Source of the DNA: Anagrus nilaparvatae
Taxonomy: Eukaryota > Arthropoda > Insecta > Hymenoptera > Mymaridae
Assembly: GCA_022575985.1 (NCBI GenBank)
Contig: JAKSXM010000142.1
Coordinates: 4,774,001 to 4,838,000 of the forward strand
Length of the DNA stretch: 64,000 nt
Direction: 5' to 3'
Below the pieces are notes generated by a model. That model searched no databases. It saw only the letters and a program-made list of their open reading frames with translations, and was not told the origin of the DNA. Positions 1 to 12,780 of this stretch are shown piece after piece (position 1 is the stretch's first letter; each line of letters starts with the position of its first letter). Position numbers and translations under genes: made by a program.

Positions 1-1790
1 ATGAATTTTTGGTCAAAAATATTTCCACTCAAAATTCATGTTTATCGTTCTAAAAAACTCTTTTGTAATATCTTGTAAAATCGGTAAATATGTTGTTGAA
101 AAATTAAATATTTTCCACCCAAAATTCATATTTCTCGCCTTAAAAACCCGCTTGTAAAGTTAAAAGTTAATTTTTTTAAGTTTTATGGTCCGCCATTTTG
201 GAAAATCTGAAAATATATAGGGTTGAAAAATTTAATATTTTTTACCCAAAATTCATTTTTTTAGACTTGAAAAACTTCCTTGTAATGTGATAAGTTAATT
301 TTTTAAAGTTTTTCAATTCACCATCTTGGAAAATTGGAAAATATGTTGATTTGAAAAATTGAATGTTTTCCACTTAAAATTCATTTTTTTCGCTTTAAAA
401 AACCTTCTTATATGTGAAAAGTTGATTTCTTCAAGTTCTTAGTCCGCCATCTTGTAAAATCAGAAAATATGTTGTTGAAAAATTAAATATTTTCAACCCA
501 AAATTCACTTTTCTTGCCTTAAAAAACCCCCTTGTAAAGTTAAAAGTTAATTTTTTTAAGTTTTATGGTTCGCCATTTTGGAAAATTAGAAAATATGTTG
601 GGTTGAAAAATTTAATATTTTTTAACCATAATTCATTTTTTCTAGACTTTAAAAACTTCCTTGTAATGTGAAAAGTTGATTTTTTTAAGTTTTTCAATTC
701 ACAATCTAGGAAAATTGGAAAATATGTTGATTTGAAAAATTGAATGATTTCCACTCGAAATTCATTTTTTTCGCTTTAAAAAACCTTCTTATAATGAGAA
801 AAGTTGATTTCTTCAAGTTTTTAGTTCGCCATTTTGTAAAATCGGTAAATATGTTGCTGAAAAATTGAATATTTTCCACCAAAAATTCATTTTTCTCGCC
901 TTAAAAAACCCCCTTGTAAACTTAAAAGTTTATTATTTTAAGTTTTATGGTCCACCATCTTGGAAAATCGGAAAATGTGTTGAATTGAAAAATTAAATAT
1001 TTTCGACCGACAATTCATATCTCTTTCCCCAAAAACCCCTTTATAAGGTTAAAAGTTAATTTTTTTAAGTTTAATGGTCCACTAACTTGGAAAATCGGAA
1101 AATTTGTCGGGTTGAAAAGTTAAATATTTTTCACGGAAAATTCATTTTTTTCGCCTTAAAAAATTTCTTTGTAACGTGAAGTTGATTTTTTCAGGTTTTT
1201 AGTCCGCCATCTTGGAAAATCAGAAAATATGTTGGGTTGAAAAATTAAATATTTTAGACCGAAAATTCATATCTATTGCCCCAAAAACCCCCTTGTAAGG
1301 TTAAAATTTAATTTTTTTAAGTTTAATGGTTTTCTATCTTGGAAAATAGGTTTAGTTGAAAAATTAAATATTTTTGACCGGAAATTCTTATTTCTTGCCC
1401 CAAAAACTCCCTTGTAAAGTTAAAAGTTAATTTTTTTAAGTTTAATGGTACGCTATCTTGGAAAATCAGAAAATTTTTTGGGTTGAAAAATTGAATATTT
1501 TTCACCGAATATTTATTTTTCTTGCCCTGAAAAAATCCTTTGTAATGTGAAAAGTTGATTTTTCAAGTTTTTAGTCTGCCATCTTGGAAAATCGGAAAAC
1601 ATGTTGGGTTGAAAAATTAAATATTTTCCATGCAAAATTCATTTTTCTCGCCCTAAAAAATTAAATCTCCTTCTAATGTGAAAAGTTGATTTTTTCAAGT
1701 TTTTCAATCCACCATTTTGGAAAATTGGAAAGTATGTTGGGCTAAATAATTAAAAATTTTATTAATTAAAATGTTTTTTTCAACCTCGAA
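1..1790. repeat. ~127-bp tandem repeat (satellite-like), about 14 copies
   Basis: The motif AAAATTCAT recurs at about 121, 247, 375, 499, 626, 756, 882, 1011, 1136, 1262, 1383, 1505 and 1633, a spacing of 121-130 bp. Each unit also holds a GTAATGTGAAAAGTT-like box and a CCGCCATCTTGGAAAATC-like box. Units differ at many positions, so the array is old or not homogenised. It runs off the left edge. Minus-strand open frames inside it repeat one peptide pattern because the DNA repeats; they are not treated as genes. Confidence 0.9.
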
Positions 1791-1849
1791 TACCGCTAGG
1801 TAATGTGAAAAGTTCTTTTTTATTCGTAAGTATCGAAACTCTCAATATT

Positions 1850-2104
1850 TAAATTTTAAAAAATGTAATTTTTTGATGAGGAGTTAGATTTTTCGCTATT
1901 ATTCTTAAATGTGCGTACCAAATGGGCTACAAATTTAATCAGTTCGTCTTTGTCTCATTTGAGACCATCTGTGAAATTTTGAAGCCAATCGGCAATATCA
2001 TTAAAGAGTTATCGTGCACACAAACTCGACATTCTGTCGCGGGAATAGACTGAGCTCAGCTCAGAGCTTCGCTCTGAGCTTCGCTCAGTCTAATTATAAA
2101 CTAA
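1850..2104 (+). mobile_element. Possible Helitron 3' end: hairpin followed by CTAA
   Basis: A 47-base imperfect palindrome at 2046-2092 has 22-base arms (20 of 22 paired) and a 3-base loop. It is much GC-richer than its surroundings. Eight bases later comes CTAA (2101-2104) followed by T, the arrangement of a Helitron 3' terminus (hairpin, short spacer, CTRR, target T). The preceding ~190 bases are also less AT-rich than the flanks. No 5' TC end or Rep/helicase coding is visible, and CTAA is common in AT-rich DNA, so the class is tentative. Confidence 0.35.
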
Positions 2105-3700
2105 TTTTTTAAAAATTTATGATAAAAATAGTTTTTGAATTTAAAATAAATAATTCATACAGCAATTATTTATCTCATTGAAAGTCAACAAGAGTATTAA
2201 AATTTTGATCGTTATATAGTCCTTCTCTATGTTAATTGAGACAGTGATGATGATCGCTTACGTTATAATAATAATAATATATTTGATATAATAAACTTTT
2301 CCGATTAATCAAGAATCCTCCATCCTCAAAATTGCAAATGTACATAGAAAATATAAGGAAAAGGATATTCGCGAAATGTTAACGCCTTCAAGCATACACA
2401 TATATAGAGAGAGTTTACTATATTTCTAACACCCTTTTAATGTGCTTCAGTGACGATACCGTTGTAATGTAAACTAATTAAACTAGAGGTCGAGTACTAA
2501 TGTGTCCATTATGTCATCCTCTGCCCACCAAAACTAACTTTCCATAAGGTATTAAGTAGTTTTAACTATGTGTTTGTGTATATGTGTGTGTTTAGAGTTT
2601 TGTGGTTTTAAACCGCAATTTGTGTTATATAAATTTTAATTCATTCAAATCAACGGTTTACTTTTTTTTCTCTTTTGGTTAATATTTTTAATTAAATATT
2701 GGAATATATTTTTTTTTACCTAAATTATTTATGGGAAAAAAAGGGGAGAAAATAAAAGTAATTTTAAATTATTTAAAAGTTTCAAGCAATTTTCTTCCCT
2801 TTGCATTATTACATATAAATTTCACATATCACACAAATCAATTGACAAAGTACTGTAATATCAGTTTATGTGTACTTTCTTCTATTTTTTCACCATACCA
2901 AAAACTATAAATATAAAGTAAAAAAAAAAAAAACATAAAATAATAAATAAAAAGGCAAAAAGCACCCTCTTACATATCTTCTGAATACCCTCACTCTCTT
3001 ATACATACATAAACTCCCTACATATCTATTTTTTTGCGTCTTTATGTGATATAGAAATATAGTCCGAGATATACAAACTAGAGTATAGTATCAACTAGAG
3101 GGGCGCGACTATCAATTATTAACACTTCCATCTGTTGGTATAAATATACCGTCTCTATATATAGTGGTCTTTTTTAGCCTATGACCCTCTTAAAATCTAA
3201 CCTTACATCTATTTGGATCTATAATAATATAAGAAATGTACTGGTAGAATACAATGACCTTATGCTGAATTGAAGTTTAACGATTGAACTATGGGTAGCT
3301 CATAATATATTCTATGATATTATGTTATTTGATTATTGTTTTTGAAAAATGAATTTATATAAATTAGAAATGGTAAAAGAAAAAAAAATATTGCTAAAAT
3401 TAAGATTAATAAGTTTTTTCGGAGAACAAACGACGATATCGAGTAAAAACCATACTTTCAAATATTAGTACTTTCTTAAAAAAAATTATACTACGTCCAA
3501 AAATAAAAAAATTAATAGTGTTTGTATCCTAGGGGACGCGAAAAAATTGAGTGCATACACACACACACATACAAAAATTTAAATTTTTTTTAAATTGAAA
3601 TTTCTCAGGTTACTTTAACCTTTAAAAAGCTTTGGTCAAAATATTCCCCCACTCTAATTTTAGAAAGATCATTAATCGAAGTATCTTGATTACTAATATT
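2105..3700. other. Gene-free AT-rich DNA with simple-sequence tracts
   Basis: No supported gene is seen. The stretch holds short (TG) and (CA) runs (about 2579-2592 and 3558-3570). Around 3420-3530 there is a single degenerate copy of the ~150-bp monomer that forms an array at 40.56-41.34 kb, recognisable by the string ATCGAGTAAAA.CCATACTTTCAAATA. Confidence 0.5.
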
Positions 3701-3715
3701 ATAAAAAGTAAGCAA

Positions 3716-4678
3716 ATACACTGATAATGATTTTCGATTTTTTTCTCTTTAAAACTAAAATTATTATCAATGAAATGAAATAATTTTTATTTCATATTAA
3801 ATTTAGTAAATTTTTGAAAAAATTTGCAATTTTTCAAAAAAAATCGGAAATTTCCTAATATTTGTAAATTTGCGAAAAAATAGTAAATTAAGGATATATT
3901 TTTTCGTAAATTTTCGACAAAATCGTAAATTTACAACTTTGTCGTAATTTTACGATTTTTGTAGAAAAATTGCTAATTTTAATCGAAAATTTGCGACAAT
4001 CAGTTGTGAAATTACAAGCCATATTTTTTGTACCTAAAAACGCATAGCAAACCATTTAGAGTCATAAAATAATGTTTATTTATTTTGAACCATGAGAAAA
4101 GATGAAAACTTTTTTTTTTCGCTACATTTCTGTTAGCAAATAGGTATAGATTTCCAAATTTGTTAAATATAATATAGTATTTATTGTTTATTGCTAAATT
4201 AATTTTTTTTTTAAAGTAAAAATGTCCCATTTAAATTATAATTGACTCATCCTGTTTTTGCTTAAAATAACTTGTTCGTCCAGATAACCCTTTTTTACGT
4301 AATTAAAAACATTTTTTATTCTTAAAATATTAATAATTATAAACCTATTTCCTAACATAAATGTAGCAAAAAAAAGTATTCATCTTTTCTCATGGTGTAA
4401 AATAAAAAAACATTATTTTATAACTCTAAATGGTTTGCTATGCGTTTTTAGGTACAAAAAATATGGCTTGTAATTTCACAACTGATTGTCGCAAATTTTC
4501 GATTAAAATTAGCAATTTTTCTACAAAAATCGTAAAACTACGACATAGTTGTAAATTTACAATTTTTTCGCAAATTTACAAATATTAGTAAATTTCTGAT
4601 TTTTGTCGAAAAATTGAAAATTTTTTCGAAAATTTACCAATTTTGTCGTAAAATCACCGGAGTTGTTTTTTACATTGT
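3716..4678. mobile_element. Long inverted-repeat element related to the CACTG MITE family
   Basis: The arms at about 3800-4115 and 4370-4640 are inverted copies: the region around 4010-4060 reappears reversed at about 4425-4475. The arm interiors share the AAATTTACNA/TTTTTCGAAAATT texture of the TA-flanked MITEs at 15.6, 34.2, 45.5 and 46.8 kb. The right end, TTTTTTACATTGTA, resembles their terminus TTTTTACAGTGTA. A possible left end is ATACACTGATAATG near 3716. The exact ends and class are inferred. The minus-strand open frame at 4012-4230 lies in an arm and is not a gene. Confidence 0.6.
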
Positions 4679-4687
4679 ATTTATTGA

Positions 4688-4930
4688 ATAAAAAAAACTT
4701 ATAACTGGCTTATGTGTTCACATAACCAACGATCATGGACCATGTACATGTTCACTTATAACAATTTTAACTTATACTCCCTAATTTTGATAAGTCCAAA
4801 AACCGAAATTATAATAAGTCCCTAAATTGAATTTACCTTAAATCCATAAACCTAAAATATTTTAAGCCTCACATCCAAATTATTCTAAGTCCCTAAAACA
4901 AAAATATTTTAAGTCCATTTGACCTCCCTT
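4688..4930. repeat. Dispersed repeat with AAGTCCCTAAA motifs (copy 1)
   Basis: This stretch is the reverse complement of a diverged copy at about 38460-38670. Both contain AACCGAAATTATAA, a run of degenerate AAGTCCCTAAATT motifs and a TTATAACTGG-like segment. Related pieces lie at 24410-24660, 29450-29690 and 36140-36320. No coding potential is seen. Confidence 0.6.
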
Positions 4931-7900
4931 TCCTAAAAATGTTACTTTTTAACCCCCTACCGTAAGGGATAGAGATACAATGTTAATTTACCTTGAATAG
5001 CATAAACAGATGAAAATGTATTTATTTTTGGAAAAAAAATTTTAGCCTATAACAAAACTAAATGTTTGTATATATTTTAAACTGAAGATTTTTTTTATAT
5101 TTTTCATAAAATAGGTACATTAAAACATAATGCATTTATAGTTTAGAGGGCGTTTTATGTACGCATAAGAAGATCTACGCTGTCATTTTAATCAAGTACC
5201 ATATAACATATTGCTATAAAAAGCTTAAACTATAAATGCAAGTATACTCAACAAAAAAATAAATTTTATATTTTTTCTATTCTTTATTGCACTAGAACTT
5301 GTCATATATAAACATTTTATATTGTACATAAAAAAAAAAATTGAACATATATATCATATATATATATAACAGTATGGGGTCTGATTACAAATTGGCACCC
5401 AACAACAGCCCCCTGTTGTTCATGTCAATGATACATCATGCAATTTTTTTTTAGAAATTTGACTTTACTATTATTATTATTATTTTTATAATGTTAATCG
5501 AACTTCTAAACCAATCGGCATAAATTATATATACTCGATAACAATATATATAATTCGATATGTTTTAAAAGGATGATTTTGAAAGGAAAATTTTATTTTT
5601 TTTAAGAATTTAAATTATTAGATAATAATATTTGTCAAAATAAACACGCAAGGGAATAGTTAAAAAAAATAACTATGATTATAAGAAAATATAATTTTTA
5701 ATCAGTTTTTTTATGGTTTTATGCTATAATAGATTCGAAAATTTAATTTACGAAAATATTATCATATTATTAAATATGTAAATTAAAAATAATAAAATTT
5801 ATGCATTATTTAAGTATCATGATTTTTGAATTTCAATAAATTTTAATAATATGAGATAAGAAATTTATTTTTTTGGATTTTAAGGGGTGCTTGATACGGT
5901 AAAAATCCGAAAAATAAAATAAATTTTTAATTTCCCAAACAAAATTTTCCAGGTACTTTATTGATTACTCCTTCGTTTTCCATACTAATTACCAGAAAAA
6001 TTAAAGAGAATCCCAAAAATTAAATAAATTTTCAATGATTTAATCATTTTTTTTGGATCCTTATTTCTTCATTTTCCGGATCACTTATTTTAAAATTAAA
6101 AAACTAAAAATTTTTCTAAATTTTTTTGGAGATTTTTCGTTAACTACTGGACTTGCTGAGTCTCCTTTTTCAAGTAGTACAACTAAACGAATATCAATCA
6201 AAAACCAAAGCCCAGAAAACTAGAAAATTAACTTTTCATCCAAATTTAATAAAATGTATTGTCTATAAAGCAATTTCTATAACCAGCATAATAAAAAATA
6301 TTTAATTTTCCATCATCCATAATTGAATTTATTCATTATTTCATTGAATACATTAAAAATTACCATTGTAAAAAAAAATGTCCTCTACACAGGCATATCT
6401 TAATTAATTAAACTTCCCTATCATAAAAGAATTACATAACGAGCCTTACAGAAAATCAAGTTAGTGCTCCCTAAAAAAAAGGGAAGAATTTTTGTATTCT
6501 TTATTTTCCTTTCTGTCTCTGTCTCTATAAATATAATATTATGTATATTAATACGTAAGTCTTAAAACAGGCGCGAGAATAAACAAAAAATTACATATAA
6601 AGAAAATGGTCATTATACTTTTACGCGCCAACTGTCACTGTAATATTGGAATCATCTAACAGGTTGTGTTTATAGGCGTAAAACAATTTTCAGCATAGAA
6701 AATCACAAGTTTATATATATTATATATATCATATATAAATACAAAACCATTCAGTTTTCACGCGGGTGACTGCAATATTATTTATTTGTAGGTTTTTAAG
6801 GGGATGAATATAACACTCGAACCCGTCATATTCGTTACGGATGTATTCATATAAACCATCATAACTTTATGCTTGGCTAACTTGTATGCATAACACTTTA
6901 TTATATGTAAAATAGAAAATTTACTTTTACTCAAGAGACAATGTAAATATTGATTATTGGTTCATGATTTTATATTTTCTATTAATACGTAATTAAATAA
7001 AATAACTGATGTGTGGTTAATATTAATTTTTTTTTTGGTTTTTTTTTAATTTAAATATATTTGAATAATATTATGAAGTAACAAAGATGCAATGTGTAGG
7101 TTTATATTGAGCAAGTTTATTTAGGAGAACAAGTTATGCAGAAATTTTGCGGTAATCTATATTACCCAGACTGTAAATTTACAATTCAGTAAACAGAAAT
7201 TACCAAAAAATATTTATCAATTTGTTTAAAAAATTTTTTTTGTTAAGTTAGTTTGCAATCCAACTTTCTGTCGGGCTTAATTTCGAAAATTTGGTTTTAA
7301 ATTAAAAATTTTTTTTAAATTATTGTTGAACTATTCATTGATAAGTCCAGCGAAGGGGAATACTTACCTCCCTCCTGAAAATTAATATTCTTTTTGCATA
7401 TTTTTAATTAAAAACATTTTATAAAAATAGGTCAATTTTCGCCAAATTTTTGTTGGAGTACCCCGCTTCTCCCAGAAAGTTTTCTGGACCATAACTGTAT
7501 GCAAAAAATATCAATTGAGTTAATTTCTTTTGCAAAAGTTCAATATTTCTCTAAATTTCTTAGTTTGAGCAGGATTTTAAATTTGAATGTATTCGATGTC
7601 CCTATCCCTAAGGAATAAATACGTGTACTTTTTTAATCGTTAGTTTTGACCATGTTATTTAACTTTACATGGATTTTCGATATTGAAGTTAGAGAAGTCA
7701 GGAATCTACTCCTATGGGTACAACTTACAACTACAACACTTATAGAAAAGCAATATCATATAACACAAATTTCATTAAAAATAAAAGTATATTTTCAAAA
7801 ATGGTTAAAAAACCACGTAGAATAGCACTTTTTCGAGGAGTAAAATTTTAATTTATAATTTATTTATTATAATCTAATTGCATAATAAAAATATATTAAT

Positions 7901-9190
7901 TACATAATTTTCAGTTCATCTGTTTCTCTCGTGAAATTTCGCGTGTAACATTATTACTCTAGGGAACTAATGAACTTTATTAATATCCTTATCAAAAACA
8001 GTCGAGGCCTTAGCAAACATTGTTTTAAACATAGTTATACTAATATATATTTATATTTTCATACACATATAGAAGAATCTAGTAAGCATAGAATTAGAGA
8101 ATCATTGGATTTGTTATATCTATGTAGTTAAAGAGAAAATTTCGCGCAAAACTTTTACCTTTATACTATAACCAAACACCAAGAGAGATATCTCTAGGGC
8201 ACAGTGTGGCCAGTCTAGTTTGACTTTGTGAGTCCTGAAGGACTCGTCAGATTCTAACGACTAACTATAGGTTATATAGGTCGAGCAACTATATTCGTTA
8301 TAACTATGTATTAAGGATATACTCTAATTATTATAGTTTCTAGTTAAAATTGATAAAAATAATTATTTTAATTGAACTTTTCAAGCTAAATAACCTTTTT
8401 TACATATTATGGCAGATTTAATTTTATACAAACATTTATTTTAATAAAATAAAGGTTAGAAAATTTATTTACTGCGATTTGTTATTATTAAAACTTTTGG
8501 TTTTTTTGATTGGCGTCCAAATACCAAGTAGTTTCTAAAAGAGTTTGAATAGATTAAATAATAATCAAAAGCACTGAAAATAATTTAATTAAAAGATAAC
8601 GAAATAATTTTTTTTATGTGTACAAAGTTAAATTAATCCAATAATTATAATTGTCAAAAATAAAGTTTTGATGGCACAATATTTACTTTTATAAAGTTTT
8701 ATACGCGTTTGTCGTGAATCTCATAAAGAACGAATAACTAAGATAATCCCTTGAGATAAACCAAAAAAATAAAAAATATATACCTATTCAACACTTGGAT
8801 TCATTTTCTTGTTTAACTTTATTATTTGTTAAGAAATAAAACAAAGAATTTTAATTGTCAAATTATACATTATAATTAATTCAATGATCAACAAGAGATC
8901 AATTACGAGAAATTTATAGTTTTTAAACTCATTATGTGTACCTGATAAAAATTAAGAAAAGAATACAAAATTTAATTTACTCTAAAAAAAATAAATAAAA
9001 AATAAAAACTAAAAATTATTTTTATTAACATTTATTCATTGTAAGAATTCATTTGTTCAGTTTTTCTAATTTAAATGATTCCAAATATAATCAAATTTCA
9101 TTTTTCCGAAAAATAAAAACATTCAACATAGAAAGATATAGGGAAGATATATAGATATACGAAAACTGAGGAAATTTATTGCCTGTGTAA
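4931..9190. other. Gene-free AT-rich DNA
   Basis: Both strands were read and no protein-like frame or RNA gene was recognised. The only compact structure noticed is the short perfect hairpin GAGTCCTGAAGGACTC around 8230-8245. The region is otherwise homopolymer-rich and unremarkable. Confidence 0.5.
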
Positions 9191-9200
9191 TTTCAGGACA

Positions 9201-10400
9201 ATTTTTTGGGATTTTTGGATTTTACAAATTTTAGGTTTATTCGCATAAAACCATTTGAATTAGTTAAAATCCATTATAAACCAAGTTTTCTAACCAAAAA
9301 CGTGCTGATTAAATGGGGGAAGCGGTTTTTTTCAACAATTTTTATTTTCCCAAAAATTGAAAGGATTATATATGGGAAAATGTCAAAAAAAAATTTTATC
9401 AAATTTTTCGCTTTTTGGTACCTAAAAAGGTTTGAAACAGTGAAAAACTTAAATCAATATGGTTTCCCGGGCCAGGGAGCCCAAAAAACCTCATATAAAT
9501 GGATTTAAATGAATTTGAAAATTTTTGGATTTTACAAATTTTGGGTTTATTCGCATAAAACCATTTGAATTAGTTAAAGCCCATTATAAACCAAGTTTTC
9601 TAACCAAAAACGTGCTGATTAATTGGGGGAAGCGGTTTTTTTCAACAATTTTTATTTTCCCAAAAATTGAAAGGATTATATATGGGAAAATGTCAACAAC
9701 AAAAAATTTTCAAATTTTTCGCTTTTTGGTACCTAAAAACGTTTGAAACAGTGAAAAACTTAAATCAATATGGTTTCCCGGGTCAGGGAGCCCAAAAAAC
9801 CCTTAATAAATGGATTTAAGTGAATTTGAAAATTTTTGGATTTTACAAATTTTGGGTTTATTCGCATAAAACCATTTGAATTAGTTAAAACCCATTATAA
9901 ACCAAGTTTTCTAACCAAAAACGTGCTGATTAAATGGGGGAAGCGGGTTTTTTTAACAATTTTTATTTTTCCAAAAATTGAAAGGGTTATATATGGGAAA
10001 ATGTCAAAAAAAAAATTTTTTCAAATTTTTCGCTTTTTGGTACCTAAAAAGGTTTGAAACAGTGAAAAACTTAAATCAATATGGTTTCCCGGGTCAGGGA
10101 GCCCAAAAAACCTCATATAAATGGATTTAAGTGAATTTGAAAATTTTTGGATTTTACAAATTTTGGGTTTATTCGCATAAAACCATTTGAATTAGTTAAA
10201 ACCCATTATAAACCAAGTTTTCTAACCAAAAACGTGTTTATTAAATGGGGGAAGCGGATTTTTTTAACAATTTTTATTTTTCCAAAAATCGAACCATTTT
10301 TTTTTCAAATTTTTTGCTGTTTGGTACCAAAAAAGGTTTGAAACAGTAAAAAACTTAAATCCATATGGTTCACCGGGTCAGAGAGCCCAAAAAACCTGAT
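9201..10400 (+). repeat. Four tandem copies of a ~311-bp unit
   Basis: Equivalent positions recur at about 9215, 9525, 9836 and 10147 (period 310-311). Copies are nearly identical over most of their length. The fourth has an internal deletion of about 30 bases near 10290. Each copy keeps a plus-strand open frame of about 65-75 codons, but the frames begin at TTG or upstream non-ATG codons and end in the same unit. The open frame is therefore explained by recent duplication rather than by translation. Each unit also contains CCCGGG(C/T)CAGGGAGCCC, GC-rich for this region. Confidence 0.88.
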
Positions 10401-12777
10401 ATAATTTATTAATATAATTTATTAGTATTTCAGGATATTTAGCCTATTTCAATTTTCATAATTATTGAAAATGACCAAATATCCTGAAATATAATCAATC
10501 CATATTAATAAATTATCTATAATAGATAAAATATTATCTATTTAATATTAATTACTTACTTCAAAGATGAAAAACAATATATTAATTAAATAAAAAATAA
10601 AAAATAAATAAATAGTTACATATTTTTTTAAAGTCAAGGTTCGGTAATTATCCCAATAGTAAATAAGTAATAGAGAACTGCACATATGACAAAATCTTCA
10701 TGGCTCGTTAACTAACGAAGTGCGGTCTGCCTGTACAATAGTATTCTATAAACATACGAACTTATACTCTACAAACTTTTTATATCTATCTTTATTTAAT
10801 ATATTGAATGAGTCTCCAGTTTAAAAAAAGAGGGTACCTAAAAAACAAAATAAAAGAAATGACAGTCAAATTTATAAACTAAAAAACATTCGGGGATTTT
10901 TTTTGTCGAAAAATACATTTAAGTACGAATACACTTGTCTAAAAATATATATTACAACCTGCTGTGATCTTTTAAAAATCAGATGGTTCGATATTGCTTA
11001 TTATATATTTTTTATAACTTAAAAAGCAAACCCTTGTACGTACGAAATAAACAATAAGTATTGAATTAACTGTGTCAGGTTTAGATAATGCATCATATTT
11101 TTATAATGCATAAAAAAAATTTTATTTTAGGTCACCTTATAACAATTATTACTTTACTCCAAAAATATCGTGTTACTACTGGTAGATTCAATTTTCTATT
11201 GTTATTTATATTAACCCTCTAAAATATAATATGATTCATGATTTTTTTTAGATATTTAATAAAAAAAATTATTGGGATCACAAATTGAATGATTAAACGT
11301 TGGACTGAAATATTCATAATCATTTTGGAAATTTGGCTGAAATAAATACTGTCAATTAAATAAACAAAATAAAGTAATATTTACATTGATAATTATCAAA
11401 AAAATATAAATAAAATTTATTTTATTGTATTAACCACATCTGCTTTATAATTCTTATTGATAATATTATTGTTATAAGCTTAATACGTTAAATCGATGTT
11501 GTCGCTTTTATAAAGAATAATAATAGAATCATTCACTAACTTGAATTGTCAAGTTTATACAGTTTATATTATATTATACAATGAGTACTTGAAATACGAT
11601 TAAGAGATTTTAAGTAACCATTTTATGTTATTGATATAAAAAAAATCTCTTTTAATCTATTATTGTAATCGTGTTTTCTTATCAATTTTGTGGTTTTTAA
11701 TTAAAATTCTAACAAGTGCCACTTCAATTTATTTTTAGAGGGGCGTTGTATATATGTATATCGATAGAGAAATGAAATTTTTTTTTTCTTTGTAAATTTT
11801 TGCATTTTTTTTAAAATCAAAATGTTCTTTGAGCTTAATATTGGGTTAGGGTCAAGGTTAGGTTCAATAATATTTGGTGGTTTTTATTTCTTCTATAATA
11901 TTATAGACTACCAAAGCGAATTTTAACTATCGAGGATAAATCATTATGATTCGCAAAGGAGGTTGTCCATAATACAAATTGTCCATAATAAAAAATTTTT
12001 GTAATAAATAAATTAATACTAATGGAAATATTTTCTTTTTTAAAAATCATCGTTGAAAAAGGTTTCATTCCTAAAAGGACTATTTTCATTTAAGAATTCA
12101 ATTTTTCCAATAGGTACCTTAGCATTGATTCTAGAAATATTAATGTTTGAAATTTTTTCCTCGAACTATACGTCAATAAGCCTTTGCAAAACCGATGAAG
12201 ATATCTTTTTTGAGCACCAGTCTTCTCCAAAAAATGCTTTACTTCTGTTGAGACCATTCTGGTTTAAATTTGTCTCTAAATATCCAATAAATATCGTTTA
12301 ATGAAAAACTTTTACTCCTGGTGTGATCATGAGGTCTATTATCATTCAATTTCTAATACATAATACAATAATCATATCATAATTGTATTTAATTTACAAA
12401 ATAAAAGATTATTTCCATTGCTACAAGATTGTTAGTGTTAGATATAATAATAACAATAGTAATATCAATATTTTAATGAAAATTTTAACAGTTCTTAAAA
12501 ATCCCATAAGTATACTTTAGAAGACTTTTTGTATTGTTTGCAAAATTTTCTTATATCTAATAAAACGACTTTTAAACATGGTATCAAAACTCGTTTTATA
12601 TTCATTTTGTCTACACAAAAAAAAATTTTTTTATAATCTTATCATATCGTCTTTTTTTATTATTGTAATATAAAATGGGATTATGAAAACTATTAAATTA
12701 TATGGGTAATACTTAAATTGATGCTTTAGGCATTTCCAATATTTTGAAAATATTTATTTTATTTTTATATGCATACA
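10401..12777. other. Gene-free AT-rich DNA
   Basis: No convincing gene is seen. A plus-strand open frame of 82 codons at 12053-12301 begins ATGAAAAAGG-like, but it has no signal, domain or flanking splice structure that I recognise. It overlaps a minus-strand frame, so neither is called. Confidence 0.45.
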
Positions 12778-12780
12778 TTA

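Noticed and set aside
8221..8260. Hammerhead-ribozyme-like motif on the minus strand (CTGACGA followed by the hairpin GAGTCCTTCAGGACTC)
   Set aside because: The required GAAA after stem II is absent (TCAC instead) and no flanking stems I/III with a cleavage site could be drawn.
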